Assembly (NCBI RefSeq): GCF_022748595.1
Contig: NZ_JALDSX010000010.1
Span: 36,153 to 100,152, forward strand
DNA length: 64,000 bases
From: Brevibacterium sp. ZH18
Lineage (GTDB): Bacteria; Actinomycetota; Actinomycetes; Actinomycetales; Brevibacteriaceae
Reading direction: 5' to 3'
Both the position numbers and the translations under genes were made by a program. Shown one piece after another: positions 1-8,411 of the stretch. The notes beneath the pieces are model-generated. The model searched no databases, was not told the origin of the DNA, and worked only from the letters and a program-made list of their open reading frames with translations. Each line of letters opens with the position of its first letter. Position 1 is the first letter of the stretch.

Positions 1-10
1 AGGAGAAACA

Positions 11-1198
11 GTGTCATCGAAGTTCGCCGATCGCATTGCTCGGGTCCAGCCCTCAGCCATCCGTGAGCTGCTCAGATACGGGGATGACCCCTCGATCACG
101 TCATTCGGCGGCGGATACCCGGACTCGAGTCTGTTCCCGGTCGCAGAATTTCAGCAGGTGTTCGCCGATGTCCTCGCCAACGAAGGTGCGACGGCTCTGC
201 AATACACCGCCTCGGTGGGGCTGCCCGGACTGCGCGCTCAGATCGCCAAGCGCATGTCCAACCAGGGCGCGGCGACCGATGCCGACGACGTCCTCGTCCT
301 TCAGGGGGCTCAGCAGGGACTCGACCTCGTGGCGAAGCTGCTCATCAATCCCGGCGACGTCATCGTCACGGAGAACCCGACGTTCCTCGGTGCGCTCATC
401 GCCTTCAACCCTTGCCAGCCCGAGTACGCGGGAGTCGACATGGATTCCGAGGGCATGGACGTCGATGCCCTCGAGGAGACTTTGTCCACGCGAGACAACG
501 TCAAGTTCATCTACGTCATCCCCGACTTCCAGAACCCGACCGGAGTCACGCTCAGCCTGGCCCGGCGCAAACGCCTCATCGAACTCGCCAACGAACACGA
601 CGTCCTCATCCTCGAGGATTCGCCCTACCGTGAGCTCAGGTTCGAAGGCGAACACCTGCCGACCTTGCGCTCACTCGACACACAGAACCGGGTCATCCAC
701 CTCGGCAGCTTCTCGAAGATCCTCGCTCCCGGTGTGCGCCTGGGCTGGGTGAGCGCGGCCCCGGAGATCCTCGACAAGCTCGGCCTGCTCAAGCTCGCCG
801 CCGACACCCAGTCGTCCACCCTGAACATGACCGCGGTGACCCGGTTCCTCGAGTCCTTCGACATCGACGCCCACATCGAACGCGCGCAGGCCGTCTACCG
901 CGCCAAGCGCGATCTCATGCTCGCCACGATGAGGGAGCATTTCCCCGCCGAGGCGGTCGTGACCACTCCCGAAGGCGGGCTGTTCACGTGGGTGACATTC
1001 CCGGACGGATTCGACGCGGCGGCCTTCATGGCCGAGCACGCTCTGCCCGAAGCCCAGGTCGCCTACGTCCCGGGCGGTTCGTTTTTCCCGACCGAGGAAC
1101 GGTCGAACTATGCCCGGTTCAGCTATTCGGGACAGTCCGACGATGAGATGGTCGACGCCCTGACCCGGCTGGGTGCGATCCTGCGACAGCACATCTAG
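11..1198 (+). CDS. PLP-dependent aminotransferase (class I/II, LysN/MocR-like)
   Basis: This is a fold-type I PLP aminotransferase of 395 aa, a normal length for the 2-aminoadipate/aromatic aminotransferase group. Visible marks are the N-terminal SFGGGYPD block, the PDFQNPTG motif that contacts the cofactor, and the Schiff-base lysine in GSFSK (Lys236) followed by APGVRLGW. It begins with GTG preceded by AGGAGA seven bases upstream. It lacks the N-terminal GntR domain of true MocR proteins. An EamA transporter follows after 22 bp and is probably co-transcribed, which hints at amino-acid turnover plus export. The amino acid used cannot be read from the sequence. Confidence 0.9.
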   Translation: MSSKFADRIARVQPSAIRELLRYGDDPSITSFGGGYPDSSLFPVAEFQQVFADVLANEGATALQYTASVGLPGLRAQIAKRMSNQGAATDADDVLVLQGAQQGLDLVAKLLINPGDVIVTENPTFLGALIAFNPCQPEYAGVDMDSEGMDVDALEETLSTRDNVKFIYVIPDFQNPTGVTLSLARRKRLIELANEHDVLILEDSPYRELRFEGEHLPTLRSLDTQNRVIHLGSFSKILAPGVRLGWVSAAPEILDKLGLLKLAADTQSSTLNMTAVTRFLESFDIDAHIERAQAVYRAKRDLMLATMREHFPAEAVVTTPEGGLFTWVTFPDGFDAAAFMAEHALPEAQVAYVPGGSFFPTEERSNYARFSYSGQSDDEMVDALTRLGAILRQHI

Positions 1199-1220
1199 GG
1201 CGGAATCGGAATGGCAGTCG

Positions 1221-2270
1221 ATGAGCACACCAGATCCCACTGAACCAGTTCCACCCGAACCGCGGCCCGAACGAGTGCCGCAACCCGAGACAGCTCGGCG
1301 GTCTGCGCGAGCCAGGCGGCCCGAGCCGTCCGCCGCGCTCGCGATCGCAGCGGTCCTTGCCGGTGCACTGTGTCTGTCGGTCTCGGCGATCCTCGTCAAA
1401 CTCGCCGGTGTCGATGCAGCCACGACCGCCGTGCTGCGGTGCGCAATTGCGGTCATCGCCCTCGTACCGCTGGCCCTTGCCGAGCGGGCTCGCCATGGTG
1501 GGCTCTCGCGGTCCGGGATCCTCTGGGCGATCGCTGCCGGCGTGGCTCTGGGAGTCGACTACATCGCATGGACGGCGTCGATCTACCTCGTCGGAGCCGG
1601 CGTCGCGACAGTGCTCGTCAACGTTCAGGTCATCGTCCTCCCGCTGCTTGCCCTGATCATCGATCGTGAACGTGTGCGTTGGCGCTTCATCATCGCTGTG
1701 CCGCTGATGCTCGTGGGCGTCGGCCTTGTCGGCGGTGTGCTCTCCGGCGCCGAGGTGGGGGATCGGGCCGTCTTCGGCACCGTTCTCGCGCTCATCGCGG
1801 GAACCGGGTACGGAATCTACCTGTTCCTCACCCGGCGGGCGACGAGGCGCAAGGCCGAGGGAACGATTCAGCCGCTGATCTGGGCGAGCGCCTCGGCGGC
1901 GGTGACCGCATCGATCATTGCAATGTTCACCGGCGGGCTGCACTTCACAGGAATCAGCCCGCGGTCGTGGATGCTGCTCATCGCCCTGGCGCTGTTGGGG
2001 CAGGTCGTGGCGTGGCTGTTCATCAACCGCGGAAGCACGGGTCTGATGCCGTCGGTGACCTCGAGTCTGCTGCTCATCCAACCTGTGTTCGCACTCGTGC
2101 TCTCGGCGCTCATCCTCGCCGAGAAGCTCACCGTGGCCCAGGTCATCGGCGCTGTCATCGTGCTGGTGGCGGTGTCCGTGGCAAACGGCGTGTGGCACGT
2201 GTGGTCGAGCCGCCTCGGCGGGGGAGGGACCGTTTCAGCGCCTACGGGGCCAGGTTCGGGGCCTCGGTGA
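1221..2270 (+). CDS. EamA/DMT-family permease
   Basis: This is a ten-helix drug/metabolite transporter of 349 aa made of two EamA repeats, preceded by a Pro/Arg-rich cytoplasmic N-terminus of about 35 residues. The ATG at 1221 is chosen over an upstream in-frame start because it leaves a normal intergenic gap after the aminotransferase and gives a standard family length. Members usually export amino acids or metabolites. The placement directly after an aminotransferase supports amino-acid-related efflux (inference). The last 29 bp overlap the 3' end of the convergent FAD oxidoreductase gene. Confidence 0.88.
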   Translation: MSTPDPTEPVPPEPRPERVPQPETARRSARARRPEPSAALAIAAVLAGALCLSVSAILVKLAGVDAATTAVLRCAIAVIALVPLALAERARHGGLSRSGILWAIAAGVALGVDYIAWTASIYLVGAGVATVLVNVQVIVLPLLALIIDRERVRWRFIIAVPLMLVGVGLVGGVLSGAEVGDRAVFGTVLALIAGTGYGIYLFLTRRATRRKAEGTIQPLIWASASAAVTASIIAMFTGGLHFTGISPRSWMLLIALALLGQVVAWLFINRGSTGLMPSVTSSLLLIQPVFALVLSALILAEKLTVAQVIGAVIVLVAVSVANGVWHVWSSRLGGGGTVSAPTGPGSGPR

Positions 2271-3720
2271 TACCGAAGCGGGTCTTCAGGGCTCTGCGGG
2301 CGGCGAACCAGCCGTTCATACCGTGCACGCCGGGGGCCGGTGGGGTCGCGGCCGAGCAGAGGAAGGCACCCGGGACGCCGAGGCTGTAGTTGTCCCAGGA
2401 GGTCCGCGGTCGGGCCATCATCCGGTAGAAGCTCACGAGTCCGGTGGCGATGTCGCCGCCGATGAGGTTCTGGTTGTGATCGGCCATCTCGGAGGCGGGT
2501 ATCGAATTGTAGGTGACGATGGTGTCGCGGAAGCCCGGGGCGAAGCGTTCGATCTGGCTGATGATGTACTCGGCCGGGTCGATGGGGCAGTCGAAGGGCA
2601 CGTGGGCGTAGGTCCACAGCGGACGCAGGCCGTCGACTTCGCGGGAGGGGTCGAAGACGGTCGGGTCTGAGACCAGGCAGACAGGGTGGGAGGGCATGCG
2701 TCCGGCGATGACGTCTGCCTCGGCCGAGGCCATCTGTGCCCTGGTTCCGCCCACGTGGACGGTTCCGGCGCGGTTGATGTTCGGATCGGACCAGGGCACG
2801 GGGCCGTTGAGGACGAAGTCGACCTTCGCCGCGGCATTGCCCTGTTTGAAGCTGCGCAGCGACTTGTCCACAGGGGTGGGTATGAGCCCGGAGAAGATCT
2901 GAGCGGCATTCAGCGCCGAGGTGTCGAGCAGGTACGCACGAGCCGCGGGCAGATCGGAGACGTGGTCGATGCGCGCATTCGTCGTCACCGTTCCTCCGTG
3001 GGCTTCGAGGTCGGCGAGCATGATGTCGATGATCGCCTGCGATCCGCCGACCGGTGAGGGCCAGCCGCCGGCGTGGGCGATGGTCGCGAGCATGGTGGCC
3101 GTCGCTGCCGTGCCCATGCTCGGCAGCCCGCCGATCGCGTGTGCGGCGACGCCGGTGAATAGGGCTTTGCTGGTTTCGTGGGAGAGCGGGATGTTCCAGG
3201 CGGGACTGGCCTGAGTGAGCAGTCGGAGGCCGAACTTCACGACGTTGGCGATGCCGGGAACATCGCGCAGGGTCTCCGGGATCGACCGTTTGTCACCGAG
3301 GGAGAGCCAGATTGCATCGTCGACGCGGTCGAGGAGCGGGGCGAAGAATCGCCGCCATTCGGGGCCGGCCTCCCCGAGGTGGTCGACCGTCTCGTCGAGG
3401 TTGTGGAAGGCCAGCGCGGCGAGGCGATCGTCGAGGGGCTGGGCGTAGGAGATCTCCGGTGTGGTCAGCTCGAGACCGCGGGCACGCAGATCGAAGTCGA
3501 GGAAGAACGGGCTCGCGATCGCCAGGGGGTGCACGGCTGAGCAGATGTCGTGAGTGATCCCAGGTGCCAGTCCCAAGTCGAGGGTGCGGGCTCCGCCGCC
3601 GATCGTCGACTGGGCCTCGAAGACCTGCACGGACAGGCCCGCGCGAGCCATGGTCACGGCCGCAGCCATACCGTTGGGGCCGGATCCGACGACGACGGCA
3701 TCTACCTCAGCATTGCTCAT
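2242..3720 (-). CDS. FAD-dependent oxidoreductase, phytoene-desaturase-like (COG1233)
   Basis: This 492-aa flavoprotein opens with a Rossmann FAD-binding motif (VVVGSGPNGMAAA, residues 9-21) followed by the acidic residue ending strand 2 (VFEA) and the GGGARTL segment typical of the phytoene desaturase / amine oxidase group. The C-terminus has the usual FAD-binding GVPGAFLCSAATPPAPGVHGM-type region. No carotenoid genes lie nearby, so a carotenoid role is not supported and the substrate is unknown. It lies on the same strand downstream of the TenA-kinase pair, but has its own likely leaderless promoter (TAGACT six bases before the ATG), so it is probably a separate unit. Confidence 0.85.
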   Translation of the reverse strand: MSNAEVDAVVVGSGPNGMAAAVTMARAGLSVQVFEAQSTIGGGARTLDLGLAPGITHDICSAVHPLAIASPFFLDFDLRARGLELTTPEISYAQPLDDRLAALAFHNLDETVDHLGEAGPEWRRFFAPLLDRVDDAIWLSLGDKRSIPETLRDVPGIANVVKFGLRLLTQASPAWNIPLSHETSKALFTGVAAHAIGGLPSMGTAATATMLATIAHAGGWPSPVGGSQAIIDIMLADLEAHGGTVTTNARIDHVSDLPAARAYLLDTSALNAAQIFSGLIPTPVDKSLRSFKQGNAAAKVDFVLNGPVPWSDPNINRAGTVHVGGTRAQMASAEADVIAGRMPSHPVCLVSDPTVFDPSREVDGLRPLWTYAHVPFDCPIDPAEYIISQIERFAPGFRDTIVTYNSIPASEMADHNQNLIGGDIATGLVSFYRMMARPRTSWDNYSLGVPGAFLCSAATPPAPGVHGMNGWFAARRALKTRFGITEAPNLAP

Positions 3721-3726
3721 GGATCC

Positions 3727-3732
3727 AGTCTA
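3727..3732 (-). promoter_or_regulatory. -10 element of leaderless promoter (FAD oxidoreductase)
   Basis: TAGACT on the minus strand is followed by GGATCC and then the ATG at 3720, so transcription would begin at the start codon. No Shine-Dalgarno sequence is present. A good -35 box is not visible. Confidence 0.5.
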
Positions 3733-3811
3733 GGTGTATTGGCCAAGGAGAGCAGTGGTCCCGAACGCAGTGTCGACTCTCGGGTGCCGGTGCTCAGGTG
3801 CAGTCAAGTAG

Positions 3812-4513
3812 TCAGGGCGGGTTGATGCTTCTCAGTACCGGTTCGTCCAGATCGGTGTTGTCCAGCCGCCAGGTTGCCAGATCCCAGGGAGAACACTGCG
3901 CGAAGTAGAGGCGCTGACCTTCGACATAGCGACGATTGGATTCGGCCTCGGGATCTCGATCGTATGCCTCGGGGTATCGCTGGTTGCCACGTGGCACAGA
4001 TACCTCGAACGGAACGTCCACCCAGACGCTGGCGTCCCACAAGTCGCGCAGTTCGGGTCGGTGGAGGAAGACCCCATCGATGAGAAGGATGCAGTCCTGT
4101 GGCAAGTCGAGTTCTGTGTGCGGGAGCGGGGCATCGGCATCGACATCGCAGACGGCCGGGACGATCGGCAGCCCGTCTTTGAACGGGGTCACGACGGAAC
4201 GTGCAAAGGCCTCGTAGTCATAGGAATCGCGGTAAAAGGACTGCGGACCCCGGCCGTTGGCGTACCTGCGTGCACGAGGGTGATGGAATCCGTCGATGCT
4301 CACGCGGGCCAGGGATCGATGGCCCGTCGCAGGCGTCGCGTTGCCGAGGGTGCAGGGGACCGATGCCTCGATGCCCAATGCCACAAGCTCCTCGGCGAGC
4401 GTGGTCTTGCCGGCCCCGTCGAGCCCGTCGATCGCGATGAGAACTCGCTGTCTCGGGCGAACTTCACAGATCCCGGCCAGGAGCTGCCGAAGAACGTCGT
4501 GGCGTGCTCTCAC
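3812..4513 (-). CDS. P-loop nucleoside-kinase-like protein (uridine kinase family)
   Basis: This 233-aa protein carries a clear Walker A motif (GLDGAGKT, residues 30-37) and the SIDGFHHPRARRY segment, which resembles the substrate-side region of uridine kinase/panthothenate-kinase-type P-loop kinases. It starts with GTG and overlaps the tenA stop by four bases (GTGA), which implies translational coupling to the TenA-like gene and control by the TPP riboswitch upstream. Family knowledge gives phosphate transfer to a small hydroxyl substrate. The pairing with TenA under a TPP riboswitch suggests a thiamine-precursor substrate, but that is inference. Confidence 0.8.
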   Translation of the reverse strand: MRARHDVLRQLLAGICEVRPRQRVLIAIDGLDGAGKTTLAEELVALGIEASVPCTLGNATPATGHRSLARVSIDGFHHPRARRYANGRGPQSFYRDSYDYEAFARSVVTPFKDGLPIVPAVCDVDADAPLPHTELDLPQDCILLIDGVFLHRPELRDLWDASVWVDVPFEVSVPRGNQRYPEAYDRDPEAESNRRYVEGQRLYFAQCSPWDLATWRLDNTDLDEPVLRSINPP

Positions 4514-5307
4514 TTATACGCCTCGTCGAAGAAGGCCAGCTCCAGGCCGACGGCTCGGTGCCAGATTCGAGTCAGGCGCTCGGATGCCGTGACGGAACCT
4601 GGGCCATCCTCGACGGCTGGGCCGTCCTCGAGAGCTGGGCCCTCCTCAGTCGGAAACACGCGCTCGAGTTCGTCGACGAGGAACTGCACCCACGCGCGGA
4701 AATCATCGCCGCGATGCAGCTCGATCCAGCCGCGGTGGACGCGACGATCAGGCATCGGGTCCGAGCGCTCGCCCCAATCGAGGTAGAGCCATTCGGCGAT
4801 GACGAGCACAACGAGCAGCTCTGGATACGAGGCTGAGGCGACGGCTTCGTCCATGACCTCTCTGAACCCGGCGGTCGGAACGGTCAGCTCCGGATCGGCG
4901 TAGTCGGACTCAGGAACCCCCACCTCGGCGAAGGAACGGACGAAATAGGAGTCCTCATCCGCCTCGAGGAACCCGAGCTGCTTGGCGAATCGCAGCTTCG
5001 AGGCCACGCTGTCCGCATGGGCGACGCAAGCGCCGAGCATCGAGAGGAACGATTCGAAGAACTGATAGTCCTGGACCAGATACTTCGCCATCACCGGTTC
5101 GGGAACCGTTCCGGCGAACAGTTCGTCGACGAAGCGGTGATCCACCGCCGCATTCCACGAGCGATCGGCAGCGGCCCGCAGACCAGCGACCGCACCTCCT
5201 GGTGCCAACCGGATGGTGGTGCTGATGTGCTCTGTCGTCGATTGAGGCGGATCCTGCGATTCGCACAGATCACGTGGATGCAGATCACGTGGATGGAGCC
5301 TTGCCAT
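4510..5307 (-). CDS. TenA/thiaminase-II-family protein (TenA_E-like)
   Basis: TenA proteins hydrolyse amino-pyrimidine or thiamine breakdown products to salvage the HMP moiety of thiamine. This 265-aa all-helical protein shows the family's YLVQDYQFFESF helix and the WLYLDWG helix. Where classical TenA has a catalytic cysteine (usually LPCxWxY) this one reads VIAEWLY, so it looks like the cysteine-less TenA_E type. The ATG at 5307 is preferred because GGGAGA lies seven bases before it; a TTG at 5322 would extend it by five codons into the aptamer. A TPP riboswitch lies immediately upstream and the kinase gene overlaps the 3' end. The N-terminus has an HPRDLHPRDL duplication from a 15-bp DNA repeat. 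Confidence 0.85.
   Translation of the reverse strand: MARLHPRDLHPRDLCESQDPPQSTTEHISTTIRLAPGGAVAGLRAAADRSWNAAVDHRFVDELFAGTVPEPVMAKYLVQDYQFFESFLSMLGACVAHADSVASKLRFAKQLGFLEADEDSYFVRSFAEVGVPESDYADPELTVPTAGFREVMDEAVASASYPELLVVLVIAEWLYLDWGERSDPMPDRRVHRGWIELHRGDDFRAWVQFLVDELERVFPTEEGPALEDGPAVEDGPGSVTASERLTRIWHRAVGLELAFFDEAYK
5266..5295. repeat. 15-bp perfect tandem duplication in the tenA N-terminus
   Basis: CAGATCACGTGGATG occurs twice back to back. It keeps frame and gives the repeated HPRDL in the poorly conserved N-terminal extension of the TenA-like protein. It looks like a recent slippage event. Confidence 0.9.
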
Positions 5308-5319
5308 GGTTGTGTCTCC

Positions 5320-5407
5320 CAACTTCCTCCGCCGGTGTTCACCGGATCAGGTTCAAAAGGTCTGCGATTGCACTCTCAGCGCCTGATGTCCCGGCGCTCC
5401 CCTGTCG
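5320..5407 (-). promoter_or_regulatory. TPP (THI-box) riboswitch
   Basis: On the minus strand the order of conserved blocks matches the thiamine pyrophosphate aptamer: GGGGAGC (5396-5402), CUGAGA (5374-5379), then GAACCUGAU (5346-5354) with a CCGGUGAACACCGG hairpin. CGAC (5404-5407) can pair with GUUG (5320-5323) to close P1. The 3' side of P1 abuts the GGGAGA ribosome site of the TenA-like gene and covers the alternative TTG start. Control of translation initiation is therefore the likely mechanism, as is usual in actinobacteria. High TPP would switch off the TenA-kinase pair. Confidence 0.95.
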
Positions 5408-5429
5408 TGTTTCGACCCTAACATCGGCG

Positions 5430-5435
5430 TAGACT
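5430..5435 (+). promoter_or_regulatory. -10 element of leaderless promoter (VOC gene)
   Basis: TAGACT is followed by six bases and then the ATG at 5442, with no ribosome-binding sequence. This implies a transcript starting at the start codon. Confidence 0.5.
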
Positions 5436-5441
5436 CAGGCC

Positions 5442-5804
5442 ATGGCTATCGCAAAGCAACCCGTCATCGTTCTCGATGCGCCAGATGCCGGTGAGCTCGC
5501 GCAGTTCTACGCCGATCTCCTCGACTGGCAGGTCAGGGTCGACGACGACGGCACCTGGGCAGAGATCACCTCCGATTCGTGGCCGCCGATCTGCTTCCAG
5601 CAGGTCGAGGACTACCACGCACCCAGCTGGCCCAGTCAGGCTCACCCGCAGCAGATGCACATCGACGTCATGGTCGACGACCTCGACATCGCCGAGGCGG
5701 CCGTGATCGAACTCGGAGCAGGCAAAGCGGCCGAACAGCCGGGGGAGACCTTCCGCGTCTTCCTCGACCCCGCCGGCCACCCGTTCTGCCTCTGCGCGAA
5801 CTGA
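5442..5804 (+). CDS. VOC-superfamily (glyoxalase/bleomycin-resistance-like) protein
   Basis: This is a 120-aa single-domain protein with the beta-alpha-beta-beta-beta pattern of the VOC fold: AQFYADLLDWQV after the first strand, QMHIDVMVDDL opening the second half, and FLDPAGHPFCLC at the end. The histidine in MHIDV and the residues in the terminal strand are the usual metal-ligand positions, although the first-half ligand is not evident. Actinobacteria carry many such proteins of unknown substrate. It starts leaderlessly and is followed by hutD after 80 bp. Confidence 0.85.
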   Translation: MAIAKQPVIVLDAPDAGELAQFYADLLDWQVRVDDDGTWAEITSDSWPPICFQQVEDYHAPSWPSQAHPQQMHIDVMVDDLDIAEAAVIELGAGKAAEQPGETFRVFLDPAGHPFCLCAN

Positions 5805-5872
5805 AGCAGCCTCGTCGGAACTGAGGACCACCCTCTCCGATCGCGAGGCGCGGCCTGTGAAGGCAGCGCGGC

Positions 5873-5878
5873 TACAGT
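5873..5878 (+). promoter_or_regulatory. -10 element of leaderless promoter (hutD)
   Basis: TACAGT lies six bases before the hutD ATG at 5885, and no Shine-Dalgarno sequence is present. Confidence 0.5.
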
Positions 5879-5884
5879 GATCCC

Positions 5885-6421
5885 ATGCGCGTGATCACCT
5901 CCTTCGACGAACTGACTCCTGTGCCGTGGGCCAACGGCGCGGGCCAGACGACCGAACTCGTCTCGCTCGAAGCCTCCGCAGTGCTGACTCCCAACCTGCG
6001 ACGGTGGCGACTGAGCATCGCCCGCTTGGAGCGGACCGCTCCGTTCTCACCCCTGCCCGGCCTGGCACGCACATTCCTTCCCACCGGCGCCGAGGTGGTC
6101 CTCGAGATCGATGGACACGTGCACCGGGTGCGCCCGGGCGCACCCGTACAGTTCCGTGGGGAGCAGGACGTTTCCCTCATCGAGTTGGAATCCCCGTGCT
6201 TCGCGATTAACCACATGGTCGAAGACGGCGAGGGCGACGCACTCGAGATGTCGACCCGAGCAGCCGAACTCGCTCAACCAGGGCACGGGCAAGCTCGGGG
6301 AGCCCGCCGGCAGTTCGCACTCACCGTGGAATCGGATGCCGACCATCCCCGGTTCCAATTGATCGAAATCGAGGGTGCGGACGATCTTCCGAACCACCTC
6401 GGCGCCGTGTTTCTGCAGTGA
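5885..6421 (+). CDS. hutD: HutD/Ves-family cupin protein
   Basis: This 178-aa protein has the HutD signatures PVPWANGAGQTTEL (residues 12-25), WRLSIARLERTAPFSPLPG and a second cupin-like half. HutD proteins are linked to histidine utilisation in proteobacteria, where they are thought to limit hut activity. Many actinobacterial copies, like this one, stand alone. No hutH, hutU or hutI is in the window, so the histidine link rests on family membership only. It has a leaderless-type start. Confidence 0.88.
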   Translation: MRVITSFDELTPVPWANGAGQTTELVSLEASAVLTPNLRRWRLSIARLERTAPFSPLPGLARTFLPTGAEVVLEIDGHVHRVRPGAPVQFRGEQDVSLIELESPCFAINHMVEDGEGDALEMSTRAAELAQPGHGQARGARRQFALTVESDADHPRFQLIEIEGADDLPNHLGAVFLQ

Positions 6422-6666
6422 CGTCTACGTCGTCAGATCGTGCCTGATCTCCGGTCTCTCCTCGACTCCGATCACGGGACTTTCCGAGCCTGACAGTATC
6501 GTGCGAGTCGGGTGTCGCCTCCGTCACAGAAGAATGCATCGTTGCTGGTCACAGGCGGTGTTGAGTGGCACCGCTCTCAGCGCTGTCTCAGGCTGCGGGC
6601 AGAGAGGTCAGGGTCTCCGAACATGAGTCGACGATACTGATTGGAGGCATCATCTTTGGAGGAGAA

Positions 6667-8151
6667 TTGGCATCGAATCAGAGCGAATCAGACAAGTCGA
6701 CCACGCAGGATAGGCAAGACCGCCCAGCAGTGAGCAACGGTGAGCACCGGGCTGCGACATATCCGTCGCAGACTCTGCCTCTGATCACCGAAGAGCTTGC
6801 CGCAACCCACGCTCGGACCGATCGCTCGAATTCCACACCCTCGACGACACCGCATGTGACCACCCCCGTCATGCCGCCCAACCCGATCAGGCGCGACGAG
6901 GCGCAGACAGCGGCGAACTACTCGACGCAGCAGACGCAGCAGCAGAGCACCCCCGCGCAGTCCTCGGCCGACGGTCCGAATGAGACTGCTTCGACCATCG
7001 CAGGTCCCGTCGCCGAGGCCCTCGATGACCAGGGTGAGAAGCAGGAGAAGAAGTCCGAGGGCAAGATCTCGGCCACTCAGCTCATCGCCGGCGCCGGTGC
7101 CGCGGCCACTTCGTCGATCATCGGCGGCCAGCTCGGCGTGGCCGGAACGGTCGTCGGGGCGGGAGTCGCCAGCATCATCACCGGTCTCGCGGTGACCCTC
7201 TACAGTCGCAGCCTCGACAAGGGCAAAGAGAAGATCAAGCAGCTCGCCCCAGCGGTCAAGGCCAAGTCGGCCAAGACGATCGCGATCGGCGCCCGCGATG
7301 CGACGGGGACGGGGTCGGCAGCAGGCACCGGGGCATCGGCCGCCGACCGTGCCATCGGAACCTTCGGCCTCCCAGCCGACGACAACCTCGGCGATGGTCG
7401 GGGCTCTGGTGCAGTGGCGGGAAGCGGCGTCGACACTGACGCCGACGACGTCGCTTCCGCAACCAACCACGAAGAGCCGAAGACTTGGTGGCAGAAGCTG
7501 CGCCGCAAGCGCGTGATGTACCCGGTGGCCATCGGTGTCGCCACGTTCGGGATCGGCCTGGGTGCCGTGGTCATGGCCGAATCGGTCACCAGTTCTGACA
7601 TCTCACCCGGAACCTCTCAGCTCTCCCGGTCAGTGACGGGCAATTCGGGAACCGGCGACGAATCCGGCACCGGCCAGGACGGCAGCAGCGAATCAAGCTC
7701 GAGCTCCTCCGGCTCCCACTCGGGCGAGAGCGCGAACCAAGGCAGCGGTACCGAGAACTCGACGTCGAGCCAAGGGGAATCCGCCTCGGCGAGCGAAAGC
7801 AGCACGGACTCGTCGGCGAGCACCGGTCAGTCGGGCACCGCGCAGGGCACCGACGCCTCGGATGGCACCACAACCGGTTCGAACAGCGACTCGAGCAGCA
7901 CCAGCAGCGGATCAAGCGCCTCTGGCAGCAGTGATTCGTCGACGACCGGGGGAGCGGACAGCAGCTCTGCCTCCTCGGGCGGGTCCGGTTCGAGCTCAAG
8001 CTCTGCCGGCGGATCCGGTTCGGGAAGCAGCGGTTCAGGTGGAGGAACGAACTCGGGCGGCAGCGGATCGAGCTCCGGCGGCAGCGGATCGAGCGCCGGG
8101 TCGGGCTCCGCCTCCAGCGGAAGCGGGAGCGCTGCGACTGCCCAAGGCTGA
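6667..8151 (+). CDS. Ser/Gly-rich single-pass membrane protein of unknown function
   Basis: I do not recognise a named family. The TTG at 6667 is chosen because GGAGGAG lies just before it; the protein is then 494 aa. It has four regions: a Gln/Thr-rich disordered N-terminus (about 1-130); an Ala/Gly segment with glycine-zipper spacing (about 136-185) that could insert in a membrane; a basic RRKR followed by a clear helix (about 286-306); and a tail of roughly 180 residues made almost only of Ser, Gly, Thr, Ala and acidic residues. The tail is probably extracellular, resembling a cell-wall-spanning stalk. There is no LPXTG motif. A hairpin follows the stop codon. Confidence 0.7.
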   Translation: MASNQSESDKSTTQDRQDRPAVSNGEHRAATYPSQTLPLITEELAATHARTDRSNSTPSTTPHVTTPVMPPNPIRRDEAQTAANYSTQQTQQQSTPAQSSADGPNETASTIAGPVAEALDDQGEKQEKKSEGKISATQLIAGAGAAATSSIIGGQLGVAGTVVGAGVASIITGLAVTLYSRSLDKGKEKIKQLAPAVKAKSAKTIAIGARDATGTGSAAGTGASAADRAIGTFGLPADDNLGDGRGSGAVAGSGVDTDADDVASATNHEEPKTWWQKLRRKRVMYPVAIGVATFGIGLGAVVMAESVTSSDISPGTSQLSRSVTGNSGTGDESGTGQDGSSESSSSSSGSHSGESANQGSGTENSTSSQGESASASESSTDSSASTGQSGTAQGTDASDGTTTGSNSDSSSTSSGSSASGSSDSSTTGGADSSSASSGGSGSSSSSAGGSGSGSSGSGGGTNSGGSGSSSGGSGSSAGSGSASSGSGSAATAQG

Positions 8152-8181
8152 CTGGTATGGTAGAAAGTGGGTCGACCAGGA

Positions 8182-8209
8182 CGATCTTCCAGGAATTTTG
8201 GGAGGATCG
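8182..8209 (+). terminator. Hairpin after the Ser/Gly-rich gene
   Basis: CGATCTTCC and GGAGGATCG form a 9-bp stem with one G-U pair and a 10-nt loop, 30 bp past the stop codon. No T-run follows, so termination activity is uncertain. The remaining 200 bp before the catalase gene show no other clear element. Confidence 0.4.
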
Positions 8210-8411
8210 CCTTGGTTGTAGCCAACAGGGTCTCTGGCTGGGTTGAAAGCGGCTCTGACCGCGTTCAGCTGAATGCCAGGAGCTCGATATCAGGAGAGTG
8301 GCGCTTGCCCCTCCGCCTCATCACGCAACGGTGAGTGATGGTCATCGTGCGATGAGTCGGCGTGGTGTGCGCCTACAGTTCCTGACAATCAATCGGTTGA
8401 AGGAGATGCAA

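Noticed and set aside
1119..2198. 359-codon open frame antisense to the EamA gene
   Set aside because: Its product is a His/Arg/Asp/Gln-rich string with no domain, the expected shadow of a membrane-protein gene in GC-rich DNA.
2242..3720. FAD oxidoreductase as third gene of the TPP-riboswitch operon
   Set aside because: It is 91 bp downstream and has its own leaderless -10 box, so riboswitch control is not needed; partial read-through remains possible.
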